From assembly GCF_018024495.1 (NCBI RefSeq), contig NZ_CP071696.1:372001-436000 (forward strand): DNA of 64,000 nucleotides, in the 5' to 3' direction. The notes under the pieces were generated by a model. The model searched no databases. It saw only the letters and a program-made list of their open reading frames with translations, and was not told the origin of the DNA. Positions 37,091 to 45,995 of the stretch are shown in pieces. Position numbers and translations under genes: made by a program. Source of the stretch: Agromyces archimandritae (GTDB lineage Bacteria; Actinomycetota; Actinomycetes; Actinomycetales; Microbacteriaceae). The stretch's first letter is position 1. Every line of letters starts with the position of its first letter.

Positions 37091-38065
37091 TCAGCGCGTC
37101 GTGCCGGCCACCTTCGGCAGGGCGCCGCCGGCGGCCGCATTGCGGTCGGGGCGGAAGTTGGAGAAGTCGACGCCGTCGATGCCGGAGACGAGATCGATCT
37201 CGTCCTCGATGAGCGCGGCCTCCCACTCCTCCGGCCCGACCAGCGGCAGGCGCACGCGCGGGCTGCCGATGCGGCCGAGGCCGTGCAGGATGTACTTGGC
37301 CGCGACCGTGCCCGGCACATGGGTCATCGTCGCCCGCACGAGCGGCTCGAGCCGGCGATGCGCCTCGGTGGCCGCATGCAGGTCGCCGCGATTGACGGCA
37401 TCCACGATCGTGCGGTACGGAGCCGGCGCGATGTTCGCCGTCACGCCGACGAGGCCCGTCGCCCCGATCGCCAGATGCGGCAGCACGTTCGCGTCGTCGC
37501 CGGAGAAGTACATGAGGTCGGTCTGGTTCAGCACCCGGCTGACCTCGCTGAAGTCGCCCTTGGCGTCCTTGACGGCGAGGATGTTCGGGTGCTTGGCCAG
37601 GCGCAGGATCGTCTCGTATCTGATCGGCACGCCCGTGCGGCCCGGGATGTCGTAGAGGATGACGGGCAGATCGGTCGCGTCGGCGACGAGCCGGAAGTGG
37701 GTGAGGATGCCCGCCTGCGTCGGCTTGTTGTAGTACGGCGTGACGATCATGATGCCGTCGGCGCCGGCCTGCTCGCTCTTCTGGTACAGCTCGATCGCGT
37801 GCGCCGTCTCGTTCGAGCCGCCGCCCGTGATGATCTTCGCGCGCCCCGCCGCGACGTCTTTGCCGACCTCGACGAGGCGGATCTTCTCGGGGTCGGTGAG
37901 GGTGGACGTCTCCCCCGTGGTGCCCGTGACGACGATGCCGTCGGCGCCGGCCGAGACGACATCGTCGATGTGCTTCTCCACCGCGGGCCAATCGACCTCG
38001 CCGTCCGCCGTCATCGGCGTGACGAGCGCGACGAGCACCTGTCCGAATGGATTCTCTGAAGTCAC
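37091..38065 (-). CDS. dapA: 4-hydroxy-tetrahydrodipicolinate synthase
   Basis: A 324-residue class I aldolase joining pyruvate and aspartate semialdehyde. GTTGETSTL binds pyruvate; Tyr138 in [10 protein letters not shown] and the Schiff-base Lys166 in [10 protein letters not shown] are present. It starts at a GTG (38065) with a weak ribosome-binding site, divergent from thyA. First committed step of lysine/DAP synthesis. Confidence 0.96.
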   Translation of the reverse strand: MTSENPFGQVLVALVTPMTADGEVDWPAVEKHIDDVVSAGADGIVVTGTTGETSTLTDPEKIRLVEVGKDVAAGRAKIITGGGSNETAHAIELYQKSEQAGADGIMIVTPYYNKPTQAGILTHFRLVADATDLPVILYDIPGRTGVPIRYETILRLAKHPNILAVKDAKGDFSEVSRVLNQTDLMYFSGDDANVLPHLAIGATGLVGVTANIAPAPYRTIVDAVNRGDLHAATEAHRRLEPLVRATMTHVPGTVAAKYILHGLGRIGSPRVRLPLVGPEEWEAALIEDEIDLVSGIDGVDFSNFRPDRNAAAGGALPKVAGTTR

Positions 38066-38184
38066 GTTCTCAGGCTATCGGGTCGCGGCGCGTGGGCGGC
38101 GACGGGCTGGTCGCCGGAGCTACGCCTGCGGTGCGCGGGCGCGGCCGGGCGGCGGTGTCGGCGGGCGCGGATAGCATCGAGGGC

Positions 38185-38994
38185 GTGGCAGCCGAGATCC
38201 CGACCCCGTACGAAGACCTGCTCCGCGACGTGCTCGAGCACGGCACGCCGAAGGGCGACCGCACCGGCACCGGCACGCTCAGCGTGTTCGGCCGGCAGCT
38301 GCGGTTCGACCTGTCGGCGGGGTTCCCGCTGATCACGACGAAGCGCGTGCACTTCAAGTCGATCGCCTACGAGCTGCTGTGGTTCCTCCGCGGCTCCTCG
38401 AACGTCGCCTGGCTCCGCGAGCACGGCGTCACGATCTGGGACGAATGGGCCGACGCCGACGGCGAGCTCGGCCCGGTGTACGGGGTGCAGTGGCGCTCAT
38501 GGCCGACCCCGGGCGGTGACACGATCGACCAGATCGCCGAGGTCGTCGAGCGGATCCGCGACGACCCCGACTCGCGCCGCCTCATCGTCTCGGCCTGGAA
38601 CCCGGCCGACATCCCCGACATGGCCCTGGCGCCCTGTCACGCGCTGTTCCAGTTCTACGTCGCCGACGGCAAGCTGTCGTGCCAGCTCTACCAGCGCAGC
38701 GCCGACCTCTTCCTCGGCGTGCCGTTCAACATCGCCTCCTACGCCCTGCTCACCCATATGGTCGCGGCGCAGACCGGTCTCGAGGTCGGCGACTTCGTCT
38801 GGACCGGCGGCGACTGCCACATCTACGACAACCACCTCGAGCAGGTGCGCGAACAGCTCACGCGCAAGCCCTACCCGGCGCCGACGCTCCGGCTGCTCCG
38901 AACCCCCGACTCGATCTTCGACTACGAGTACGAGGACTTCGCCGTCGAGGGCTACGAGCACCACCCGGCCATCCGCGGCGCCGTCGCCGTATGA
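38185..38994 (+). CDS. thyA: Thymidylate synthase
   Basis: A 269-residue classical thymidylate synthase. [19 protein letters not shown], catalytic Cys151 in [13 protein letters not shown] and the [20 protein letters not shown] region (landmark RSADLFLG) are intact. It makes dTMP and dihydrofolate. The GTG start is 119 bp from the divergent dapA. Its stop overlaps the dfrA start (ATGA), coupling it to the enzyme that recycles its folate product. Confidence 0.97.
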   Translation: MAAEIPTPYEDLLRDVLEHGTPKGDRTGTGTLSVFGRQLRFDLSAGFPLITTKRVHFKSIAYELLWFLRGSSNVAWLREHGVTIWDEWADADGELGPVYGVQWRSWPTPGGDTIDQIAEVVERIRDDPDSRRLIVSAWNPADIPDMALAPCHALFQFYVADGKLSCQLYQRSADLFLGVPFNIASYALLTHMVAAQTGLEVGDFVWTGGDCHIYDNHLEQVREQLTRKPYPAPTLRLLRTPDSIFDYEYEDFAVEGYEHHPAIRGAVAV

Positions 38995-39596
38995 CGGGCG
39001 AGGGCCGGCCGCGCATCGGGCTGATCTGGGCGCAGACCGCCGACCGCATCATCGGGGCCGGCGGGCGGATGCCGTGGCACGTTCCCGAAGACCTCGCGCA
39101 TTTCAAAGAGCTCACCCTCGGCGCCCCCGTCGTCATGGGCCGCAAGACCTGGGAGTCGCTCTCCCCGCGGTTCCGGCCGTTGCCCGGCCGCCGCAACATC
39201 GTCGTCACCCGCGACCCGGCCTGGTCTGCGGCCGGCGCCGAGCACGCCGCATCCATCGACGCGGCCCTCGCGCTCGCCGGCTCGGGCTCGGCGAAGCCCG
39301 GGGGCACCGACACCGACGCGGCGGGCCCCGGGGCCGCAGACACCGCCGAAGGGTCATCCGCACCCGCCGTCTGGGTCATCGGCGGCGGCGAGGTCTACCG
39401 GCAGGCGATCGGCCGTGCCGATGTCGTCGAAGTCACCGAGCTCGATCTCGAGGTCGCCGGCGACACCCGCGCTCCCGAGCTCGACGCTTCCTGGCGCGAG
39501 ATCGCGCTCGACCCGGCCGACGGCTGGCTCACCTCGCGCACCGGCATCCGCTACCGCTTCCGCACCTTCACGCGAGGCCGAACGGTCGCGGGCTGA
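38991..39596 (+). CDS. dfrA: Dihydrofolate reductase
   Basis: A 201-residue [46 protein letters not shown] and [13 protein letters not shown] are the folate and NADPH motifs. At residues about 97-125 there is a Gly/Ala/Asp/Thr-rich insertion of roughly 28 residues not found in compact DHFRs of about 160-170; it falls before the WVIGGGEVY strand and is probably a surface loop. Overlaps thyA by four bases. Confidence 0.95.
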   Translation: MTGEGRPRIGLIWAQTADRIIGAGGRMPWHVPEDLAHFKELTLGAPVVMGRKTWESLSPRFRPLPGRRNIVVTRDPAWSAAGAEHAASIDAALALAGSGSAKPGGTDTDAAGPGAADTAEGSSAPAVWVIGGGEVYRQAIGRADVVEVTELDLEVAGDTRAPELDASWREIALDPADGWLTSRTGIRYRFRTFTRGRTVAG

Positions 39597-39666
39597 ACGC
39601 CGCCCCAGGGTTCCCTGTAACCCTGGGTCACGCAGGCGAATCCCAGCCGGGGCCCGCCTAGCATTG

Positions 39667-40119
39667 ATGATCATGGACTGGCTGCCCGCGACCCTCATCG
39701 GCCTCGGCCTGCTCGCGGCGACGTGCGCCATCGGCTTCGTCCTGAAGCACCGCACGGGGCGCATCCGCGACACCGCCGAACAGCCCGGCGCGACCGCTCC
39801 CGCCGAACTCCTCGGCCTGGGCCCCGGCGACCTCGGCGAACGGGCCACCCTCGTGCAGTTCTCCACGGAGTTCTGCGGCCAGTGCCCCGGCGTCGCCCGC
39901 AGTCTCGGCGCCCTCGCCGGCGAAGTCGACGGCGTCCGCCATGTCGAGATCGATCTGACGAACCGCGCCGATCTCGTCACCCGTTTCAACGTGCTGCAGA
40001 CCCCGACCACCCTCATCCTCGATGCGGACGGCGTGCAGCGCGGCCGCATCGGCGGCGTTCCACGGCCGGGCGCCGTGCGCGCCGGCCTCGACGACCTCAC
40101 CGGGAGCCTCCATGTCTGA
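39667..40119 (+). CDS. Membrane-anchored thioredoxin-like protein
   Basis: A 150-residue protein with one N-terminal transmembrane helix (residues about 6-26) and a thioredoxin fold. The active site is FSTEFCGQCPG (Cys70, Cys73), with CGQC replacing the usual CGPC and Phe for Trp, and the cis-Pro loop is LQTPTTLILD. The positive KHRTGR after the helix suggests that the thioredoxin domain faces the cytoplasm. It overlaps the DUF4395 gene by eight bases and precedes an OsmC-type gene, suggesting a shared thiol-redox role. Start ATG 39667 or 39673. Confidence 0.85.
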   Translation: MIMDWLPATLIGLGLLAATCAIGFVLKHRTGRIRDTAEQPGATAPAELLGLGPGDLGERATLVQFSTEFCGQCPGVARSLGALAGEVDGVRHVEIDLTNRADLVTRFNVLQTPTTLILDADGVQRGRIGGVPRPGAVRAGLDDLTGSLHV

Positions 40120-40564
40120 CCCCGCCGGCATCGACCCGCGCGGCCCGCGCTTCGGCGCATCCATCACCTCCGTGCTGCTTCTGGCGACCGCCGTCGTCGG
40201 CTTCGCCGGCGCAAGCCTCGCCGCCTGGTGGATGCTCGCCGTGATCGCCGCGCTCTTCGCCTGGGGCGCCTTCGCCGGCATCCGCCGCCACCCCTACGGG
40301 CTGCTGTTCGCGAAGCTCGTCCGGCCGCGCCTCGGCGCACCGGCCGAGCTCGAGGATCCGCGCCCGCCGACCTTCGCGCAGGGCGTCGGCTTCGTGGTGA
40401 CGGCGGTCGGGCTGCTCGTGGGCGCATTCGGCGTGGCCCCGGCGGTGCCGATCGCGGCATCCATCGCCTTCGTGGCGGCGTTCCTGAACGCGGCCTTCGA
40501 CTTCTGCCTGGGCTGCTGGCTGTACCTGCTGCTCGTGCGTGCACGGGTCATCGCCCGCGCCTGA
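40112..40564 (+). CDS. DUF4395 membrane protein with CxxC
   Basis: A 150-residue integral membrane protein with about four helices (near residues 18-38, 40-55, 90-108 and 112-142). RGPRFGASITSVLLL and the NAAFDFCLGCWLYLL segment are DUF4395 features; Cys132 and Cys135 form a CxxC inside or at the edge of the last helix. It overlaps the thioredoxin gene, so the two proteins are probably made together. Members are often found with thioredoxin, sulfurtransferase or OsmC genes. Thiol or persulfide transfer across the membrane is a reasonable guess but unproven. Confidence 0.88.
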   Translation: MSDPAGIDPRGPRFGASITSVLLLATAVVGFAGASLAAWWMLAVIAALFAWGAFAGIRRHPYGLLFAKLVRPRLGAPAELEDPRPPTFAQGVGFVVTAVGLLVGAFGVAPAVPIAASIAFVAAFLNAAFDFCLGCWLYLLLVRARVIARA

Positions 40565-40666
40565 GCGACGCCGGCGGGGTTGCCGGGCGCGCCGCGCGTC
40601 CGCCGGGGCTCCCGCCGGCAGCCGCGAGACCCTAGGCTGGCTGCACGCGACGACGAGGAGGATGCC

Positions 40667-41092
40667 ATGTCGGTGACGAGTGAATCCACGACGGTCTGGA
40701 ACGGCACGCTGATGGAGGGGTCGGGCACCGTGAGCCTCGACTCTTCGAAGGCGGCCGCGTTCCCCGTCGACTGGAAGGCGCGTGCGGAGGGCGAACGCAA
40801 CACGACGAACCCCGAGGAGCTGCTCGGTGCGGCCCATTCGGCGTGCTTCTCGATGGCGCTCTCGCATGCGCTCGCCGGCGCCGGCTTCACAGCCGAGAGC
40901 ATCCAGACGACCGCGGCGGTCACCTTCGAGGCCGGCCGCGGGGTGCTCGGCAGCCACCTGCTCGTCAGCGCCCGCGTTCCCGGCCTCGACGAGGAGGCTT
41001 TCGCGCGTTTCGCCGAGGAGGCGAAGTCGGGGTGCCCGATCTCGCAGGCCCTCGCCGGCATCCCGATCACGATCGAAGCCGTTCTGGCCTGA
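40667..41092 (+). CDS. OsmC/Ohr-family peroxidase
   Basis: A 141-residue OsmC-like protein. NPEELLGAAHSACFSMALSHAL carries the peroxidatic Cys60 and SGCPISQAL the second Cys123, the two-cysteine centre that reduces organic hydroperoxides with dihydrolipoamide-type reductants. The ATG at 40667 follows GAGGAGG. It lies 102 bp after the DUF4395 gene and two bases... immediately before an epimerase gene on the same strand. Confidence 0.92.
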   Translation: MSVTSESTTVWNGTLMEGSGTVSLDSSKAAAFPVDWKARAEGERNTTNPEELLGAAHSACFSMALSHALAGAGFTAESIQTTAAVTFEAGRGVLGSHLLVSARVPGLDEEAFARFAEEAKSGCPISQALAGIPITIEAVLA

Positions 41093-41093
41093 G

Positions 41094-42011
41094 GTGCGGG
41101 TCCTCATCGCCGGTGCGTCCGGCTTCATCGGCCGAGCCCTCACGGCCCGCCTCGTCGCCGAGGGTCACGAGGTCGTGCGACTCGTGCGGCGACGCGCGGA
41201 GGCCGACGACGAGTCGTCGTGGGCGCCGGCGGCCGGCGTCATCGATTTCGCGGTGATGGACCGGGCGGATGCCGTCGTGAACCTCGCCGGTGCGTCCCTG
41301 GCCCGCATCCCGTGGACGGCGGCGGTGCCGAGGGAGCTCGTCGCGTCACGGCTGGATGCCACCCGCACCCTGACGGATGCGATGCGCAAAGCCCGCCGGG
41401 CGCCGGCGGTGTTCGTGAACGCTTCGGCGGTCGGGTTCTACGGGGACCGACCGGGCGAACGCCTCACGGAGGCCTCGGAGAAGGGCGAGGGCTTCCTCGC
41501 CGATCTCGCCGACCGGTGGGAGGCGACCGCGGAGCTCGCCCCAGAGGAGACCCGTGTGGTGCAGCTGCGTTCGGGCGTCGTGCTCGGCGACGGCGGGGTG
41601 CTCGGCAGGGTGCGCGGGCTCACGCGCGCCGGGCTCGGCACGCGCCTCGGCACGGGCGGCCAGCATTGGCCGTGGATCTCCCTCGACGACGAGGTGGATG
41701 CCGTGATGCACCTCCTCGAGCGCTCCGCCGAACAGGGGCCGTTCAATCTGACGGGTCCGGTTCCGGCGACGGCCGACCGGGTGCTCGGCGGCCTCGCGGA
41801 GCGTCTGCACCGCCCCTACTGGATCGCGGTGCCCGACGGAGCCCTGGACGCCCTGGCGGGGGCGGCCGGCCGCGAACTGCTGCTGGCCAGCCAGAAGGCC
41901 CTGCCGGTGCGGCTCGTGCAGGACGGGTTCCGCTTCCGGCACGAGACGGTCGAGCAGGCGCTGGATGCCGCGGTCAGCGCCCGCGCGTCTCGGCCCGTTC
42001 CAGCTCGATAG
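41094..42011 (+). CDS. TIGR01777-family NAD(P)-binding epimerase-like protein
   Basis: A 305-residue extended short-chain dehydrogenase (SulA/YfcH-like) with the dinucleotide motif VLIAGASGFIGRALTARL at the N-terminus and the family block GFYGDRPGERLTE and WISLDDEVDAV. A C-terminal DUF1731-like segment ends the protein. The GTG start is one base after the OsmC stop, so the two are coupled. The substrate is unknown. Its last 38 bases overlap the 3' end of the opposite-strand gene at 41974-42426. Confidence 0.88.
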   Translation: MRVLIAGASGFIGRALTARLVAEGHEVVRLVRRRAEADDESSWAPAAGVIDFAVMDRADAVVNLAGASLARIPWTAAVPRELVASRLDATRTLTDAMRKARRAPAVFVNASAVGFYGDRPGERLTEASEKGEGFLADLADRWEATAELAPEETRVVQLRSGVVLGDGGVLGRVRGLTRAGLGTRLGTGGQHWPWISLDDEVDAVMHLLERSAEQGPFNLTGPVPATADRVLGGLAERLHRPYWIAVPDGALDALAGAAGRELLLASQKALPVRLVQDGFRFRHETVEQALDAAVSARASRPVPAR

Positions 42012-42426
42012 CCCGGCGCACGGCCCCTCGGCCGCGGCGGCGGTCGCCTGCGGCGTCGTAGCCGAGCCCGAGCCTCAGCCAGGCCCGCCACGACTCCGGT
42101 TCGGCCTCGGCGGCCTCGCGGAATCGCGGGAAGGCGGCCTCGGCGGCTTCGCGATCGGCGCGGCCGCTGGCGCGGGCCGGCAGGCCGAGGTCGTCGAGTC
42201 CGCCTTCCTCTTCGAGGCGGCGCAGCAGTCGCTGCGAGTGGATGCCGAAGGCGATCTCGCGCCAGAGCGCCCAGGCGGCGATCACCGGCAGCACGATGAG
42301 CACGACGCCGATGGCCACGCCGACGGGTTCGCCGGTGCCGAGGAACTGCACGGCCCGCCATCCGACGAGCGCGATGTAGAGGGCGAGGAGGGCCGCCATG
42401 AGGAGCGCGGCGAGTTTGGTGGTCAT
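41974..42426 (-). CDS. Small membrane protein with TPR-like tail
   Basis: A 150-residue protein not assigned to a named family. Two transmembrane helices lie at about residues 5-24 and 34-57, followed by a charged linker and a helical segment (ESWRAWLRLGLGYDAAGDRR) resembling one tetratricopeptide repeat. ATG overlaps the dapB stop (ATGA), so expression should depend on dapB. Its 3' end overlaps the epimerase gene on the other strand by 38 bp. Confidence 0.78.
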   Translation of the reverse strand: MTTKLAALLMAALLALYIALVGWRAVQFLGTGEPVGVAIGVVLIVLPVIAAWALWREIAFGIHSQRLLRRLEEEGGLDDLGLPARASGRADREAAEAAFPRFREAAEAEPESWRAWLRLGLGYDAAGDRRRGRGAVRRAIELERAETRGR

Positions 42427-43181
42427 GCGCCGGTGCCGAGGCCCAGGTCGAGGATCGCGTCGAGGCCGACGCTGACGCCCTCGGCGGTGGGGGCGGTGCG
42501 CAGGGCGTGGAGGATGCCGGCCGCGTAGGAGTCTTCGGAGAGGGTGGTGTGGGTCAGGGTCAGGGTTTCGCCGGCGCCGCCGAGCACGACGTCCTGCCGG
42601 GCGAGCAGACCGTCCATGCGCAGGCTGTGCACGGGGACGCCGGCCACGAGCTGGCCGCGTGCGCGCTGATCGGCGTGGGGTGCGGCGACCGGCCCGGCCT
42701 CGCGGCGCGCGTCGCCGATGAGTTCGGCGGTGCGGGTCGCGGTGCCGGACGGCGAGTCGGTTTTGCCGGCGTGATGGGCTTCGATGATCTCGATGGAGGC
42801 GTAGAAGGGTGCGGCGATGCGGGCGAAGGCCGTGCCGAGCACGCTGCCGAGGGAGAAGTTCGGCACGAAGAGCACCGCGCCGCGGCGGCCGGCTTCGAGT
42901 TCGGCGGTCACGAGCCGCCGGATGCCGGCGATGCGTTCGGACGTCCAGCCGGAGGTTCCGACGACGACGGGGATGCCGGCATCCACCGCGTATCGGACGA
43001 TGTCGGGGCTGGCGGCCGGGCTCGTGACGTCGAAGAGCACGTCGGCGCCGCGCATCCCTTCGAGCGGGGTCGAGGAGTCGAGGCTCGCATGCGGTTCGAG
43101 GTCGTCGGCGCCCTCGATGAGCCGTTCGGCCAGTCTGCCCATTTTGCCGGTGGCTCCCGCCACGGCGACCCGGATCGTCAC
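42423..43181 (-). CDS. dapB: 4-hydroxy-tetrahydrodipicolinate reductase
   Basis: A 252-residue NAD(P)H enzyme, second lysine/DAP-specific step. RVAVAGATGKMGRL binds the cofactor, and EIIEAHHAGKTDSPSGTA holds the substrate-binding His-His and catalytic Lys. GTG start at 43181. Downstream it overlaps the small membrane protein gene. Confidence 0.97.
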   Translation of the reverse strand: MTIRVAVAGATGKMGRLAERLIEGADDLEPHASLDSSTPLEGMRGADVLFDVTSPAASPDIVRYAVDAGIPVVVGTSGWTSERIAGIRRLVTAELEAGRRGAVLFVPNFSLGSVLGTAFARIAAPFYASIEIIEAHHAGKTDSPSGTATRTAELIGDARREAGPVAAPHADQRARGQLVAGVPVHSLRMDGLLARQDVVLGGAGETLTLTHTTLSEDSYAAGILHALRTAPTAEGVSVGLDAILDLGLGTGA

Positions 43182-43254
43182 CCGTCAAGCCTACCCGCGC
43201 GCATCGGTGCCCCACCCGCGCTCCGTGGCCTCCGGGCGGTCGTAGGGTTGACGG

Positions 43255-43782
43255 GTGCTGCACTACCGCGAGACCTCGGTCGACGACCCGACCGCCCATC
43301 GGATGCTGGAGGCCTATTTCCGCGAGCGCGCCGAGGGGTTCCCCGCCGAGCAGGGCGTCTATCGCACGACGTTCCCCGACCAGCGCTTCTTCACCCCGCC
43401 GGCGGGCGTGTTCCTCGTCGCCGAAGACGACGACGTCGCCGAGACGGCCCCCGGCGAGGCCGGGCCCGGCGCGATGGATGCCGCGGCGGAGCCCCTCGCA
43501 TGCGGCGGCGTCCGCCGCATCCAGCGCGATGCCGACGCCCCGGTGACGTTCGAGGTCAAGCACCTCTGGGTTCGGCCGGAGGCCCGCGGCCGGCGCCTCG
43601 GGCGTGCGATGCTCGAAGAGCTCGAGCGGCGTGCCCGCGCCTTCGGCGCCGGCGAACTCGTCCTCGACACCAACGCGAGCCTCGAGGCGGCCGGGGGCCT
43701 GTACCGTTCGAGCGGCTTCGTCACGATCGAGCCCTACAACGACAACCCGAACGCGACGAACTGGTACGGCAAGCGCCTCTGA
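43255..43782 (+). CDS. GNAT-family N-acetyltransferase
   Basis: A 175-residue acetyltransferase. The acetyl-CoA signature lies at VKHLWVRPEARGRRLGRAML (landmark RGRRLGRAML), followed by LVLDTNASLEAAGGLYRSSGF and ending NWYGKRL. The N-terminal third contains FPDQRFFTPPAGVFLVAE. The acceptor is unknown. The GTG start at 43255 lies 74 bp from the divergent dapB. Confidence 0.88.
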   Translation: MLHYRETSVDDPTAHRMLEAYFRERAEGFPAEQGVYRTTFPDQRFFTPPAGVFLVAEDDDVAETAPGEAGPGAMDAAAEPLACGGVRRIQRDADAPVTFEVKHLWVRPEARGRRLGRAMLEELERRARAFGAGELVLDTNASLEAAGGLYRSSGFVTIEPYNDNPNATNWYGKRL

Positions 43783-43793
43783 CACCGGCGCAC

Positions 43794-43818
43794 ATGCCGG
43801 TGCGGCGCGCACCGGCAT
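43794..43818. terminator. Bidirectional terminator between convergent genes
   Basis: A perfect ten-bp stem (43794-43803 with 43809-43818) and five-base loop lies in the 58-bp gap between the GNAT gene (rightward) and the histidine phosphatase gene (leftward), so it can serve both. Confidence 0.7.
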
Positions 43819-43840
43819 CCACCACCGAGGCGCCGCAGGC

Positions 43841-44443
43841 TCAGATGAGGTACGGCTCGGGCAGCCCCGTGCGCATCTCCGGCGGCAGGTGCGCGAGGTC
43901 GTTGTGGGTGACGAGGCTCCACGGGCGGCCGGGTTTCTGCGTGAGCACCGTGAGCCCGCAGTTGGCCTGATTGATCGACACCCAGCGCCAGTCGGGGGCG
44001 CCGAGCACCTCGCGCACGAACCAGGCGATGACGAAGTTGTGCGTGATGAGCAGATCGTGGCGTTCGCCGCGGTGCGCCCGCAGGAACTCCCCCACCGCAT
44101 CCTCCATCTGCGCCCGGCCGGCCTCGATCTCGGCCTCGGTGACCGAGCCGAAGAACGGGTCGTAGGCCGACGGCGTCTCCTCCGACGGGCCGGAGGGCAC
44201 GCAGTCGAAGAGCAGCGGCGAGGGCTCGGGCGTCAGCGCCGGCATCTTCGCGGAGATGATCGCGGCCGTCTCGGTCGCCCGCTGCAGCGGCGAATGCCAG
44301 GCGTGGTCGAAGGGGATGCCGCCGAGGCGTTCGGCGAGGAGGCCGGCCTGACGGCGGCCGCGCGGTGAGAGGGGCCCGTCGGGCATGCCGTGCTCGGCGT
44401 CGAGCTGCTCGCCATGCCGGACGAGGTACAGGTGGTGTGCCAC
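43841..44443 (-). CDS. Histidine phosphatase family protein
   Basis: A 200-residue phosphoglycerate mutase-like phosphatase. YLVRHGEQ carries the phospho-histidine, with SPLQRATETAAII and a second His in DLLITHNFVIAWFV. The acid residue region and length fit the family; the substrate is unknown. The GTG start at 44443 lies within the readthrough tail of the upstream M16 peptidase frame, so the start context should be viewed with the M16 frameshift in mind. Confidence 0.9.
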   Translation of the reverse strand: MAHHLYLVRHGEQLDAEHGMPDGPLSPRGRRQAGLLAERLGGIPFDHAWHSPLQRATETAAIISAKMPALTPEPSPLLFDCVPSGPSEETPSAYDPFFGSVTEAEIEAGRAQMEDAVGEFLRAHRGERHDLLITHNFVIAWFVREVLGAPDWRWVSINQANCGLTVLTQKPGRPWSLVTHNDLAHLPPEMRTGLPEPYLI

Positions 44444-45888
44444 GGTGTTCGATTCCTGAGGTGCGTGCCGCCGGAGTCGCTATGCGACGACCGGGGTCGG
44501 GGTGGTGGGGGCGTTGCGGGCCGGGCCGGGGCGTCGACGAGGCCGGAGAACAGTTCCGCGTCGACGGCTCCGACGGCGGAGATCGACAGGGGGCGCGATG
44601 CGAGGTCTTCGGCGAGCGCCCGCACGTCCTCCGGGGTCACCTCGTCGATGCGGCGCAGCGCTTCGTCGAGGTCGACGAATTCGCCGAGGGTGAGTTCGGC
44701 GCGGCCCAGGCGCGACATGCGGGTGTCGGAGTCTTCGAGGGCGAGGGCGGATGCCCCGGCGAGCTGCCCTGCGGCGCGGGCGATCTCCTCCTCGGTCACC
44801 CCGTGATCGGCGAGCCGGCGGAGTTCTGCGAGCATGAGCTCGGCGACGCTCTGCGCCTTGCCGGGCGCGCAGCCGGCGTACATGCCGAACAGGCCCGCAT
44901 CGGAGTAGCCGGGAGCGAAGCAGTAGACGGCGTAGGCGAGGCCGCGGCGCTCTCGGATCTCCTGGAACAGGCGGCTGGACATCCCCGAGCCGAAGATGGT
45001 CGAGAGCACGCTCATCGTCGATCGGCGCGGGTCGGTGGCGATGAGGCCTGGGACGCCGAGGATGAGGTTGACCTGTTCGTTGGATCGTTCGGTGGCGACG
45101 ACGGCGGTGCGGCGACTGATCTCCGCGGGTGTCGTGTCGCGCCGGGCGACGGGGTCGGCTGCGACGCCGAGATCCCATCCGGCGGTCTCGAGGGCTGCCG
45201 AGAGCCGGCGGACGACGACGTCGTGGTCGAGCGCACCGGCGACGGTGACGACGAGGTCGTTCGGCCGGTAGTTGGCGCGGTAGTGGGCGAGGACGGCGTC
45301 GCGGGCGGCGTCGCGGATCGTCTCGGGGCGGCCGCCGATGGGACGGCCGAGCGGATGGTCGCCGAGCACGGCTTCGAAGAAGCGCTCGTTGGCGACCTCG
45401 GCGGGGTCGTCGCCGGTCATCGAGAGCTCTTCGAGGATGACGCCGCGCTCGCTCTCGAACTCCTCCGGGGCCAGGAGCGAGGAGGTGAACATGTCGGCGA
45501 GCACGTCGACGGCCATGCCGAGGTCGCGATCCTGCACCTTGGCGTAGTAGCAGGTGTACTCCTTGGCGGTCAGGGCGTTGTGCTCGCCGCCGACGGCGTC
45601 GAAGGAGACGGCGATGTCGAGGGCCGTGCGCGTGGGCGTGCCCTTGAACAGCAGATGCTCGAGGAAGTGGGTGGAGCCGAAGCTGGAGGTGTGGCCGTCT
45701 TCGCGGCCGCGCTCGTCGCGCGAGCCGACGGCGACCCAGAAGCCGATCGTGGCGCTGCGGGCTCCCGGCACGCGTTCGCTGAGCACGCGCACCCCGCTCG
45801 GCAGCACGCTGCGGCGGACGAGTGCGTCGCCTGCCGCCCGGAACGAGAGCTCGGCCTGGCCGAGAGGAAGGTCGACGGCGCCATTCAT
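44233..45888 (-). CDS. M16-family zinc peptidase with frameshifted C-terminus
   Basis: A pitrilysin/processing-peptidase-like protein; the zinc motif HFLEH is in GSTHFLEHLLFKGT (near residue 73) and the downstream Glu in GGEHNALTAKEYT. As read it has 551 residues, but family homology ends near residue 450 (AVGAVDAELFSGLV). After that the frame runs through Pro/Arg-rich sequence and on into the histidine phosphatase gene, overlapping it by 211 bp. A neighbouring frame ends naturally with TPTPVVA and a TAG at 44482-44480. A one-base loss in the G/C runs at about 44502-44516 would explain this, giving an ancestral length near 469 residues. Start ATG 45888. Confidence 0.82.
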   Translation of the reverse strand: MNGAVDLPLGQAELSFRAAGDALVRRSVLPSGVRVLSERVPGARSATIGFWVAVGSRDERGREDGHTSSFGSTHFLEHLLFKGTPTRTALDIAVSFDAVGGEHNALTAKEYTCYYAKVQDRDLGMAVDVLADMFTSSLLAPEEFESERGVILEELSMTGDDPAEVANERFFEAVLGDHPLGRPIGGRPETIRDAARDAVLAHYRANYRPNDLVVTVAGALDHDVVVRRLSAALETAGWDLGVAADPVARRDTTPAEISRRTAVVATERSNEQVNLILGVPGLIATDPRRSTMSVLSTIFGSGMSSRLFQEIRERRGLAYAVYCFAPGYSDAGLFGMYAGCAPGKAQSVAELMLAELRRLADHGVTEEEIARAAGQLAGASALALEDSDTRMSRLGRAELTLGEFVDLDEALRRIDEVTPEDVRALAEDLASRPLSISAVGAVDAELFSGLVDAPARPATPPPPRPRSSHSDSGGTHLRNRTPWHTTCTSSGMASSSTPSTACPTGPSHRAAAVRPASSPNASAASPSTTPGIRRCSGRPRRPRSSPRRCRR

Positions 45889-45934
45889 CCGTTCCACCCT
45901 ACGGCAGCCGGCAGCGCCCGCGCCCGGCGGCATG

Positions 45935-45977
45935 CCGGAGCGACCGTCGCGGGGAGGGGGGGCGACGGTCGCTCCGG
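45935..45977 (-). terminator. Strong terminator after the aldo/keto reductase gene
   Basis: A perfect 16-bp stem (45935-45950 with 45962-45977) with an 11-base purine loop (G-rich on the plus strand, C-rich in the transcript). It lies just past the reductase stop and before the M16 gene. Confidence 0.85.
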
Positions 45978-45995
45978 GGCCGGATGCGGTGCCGA

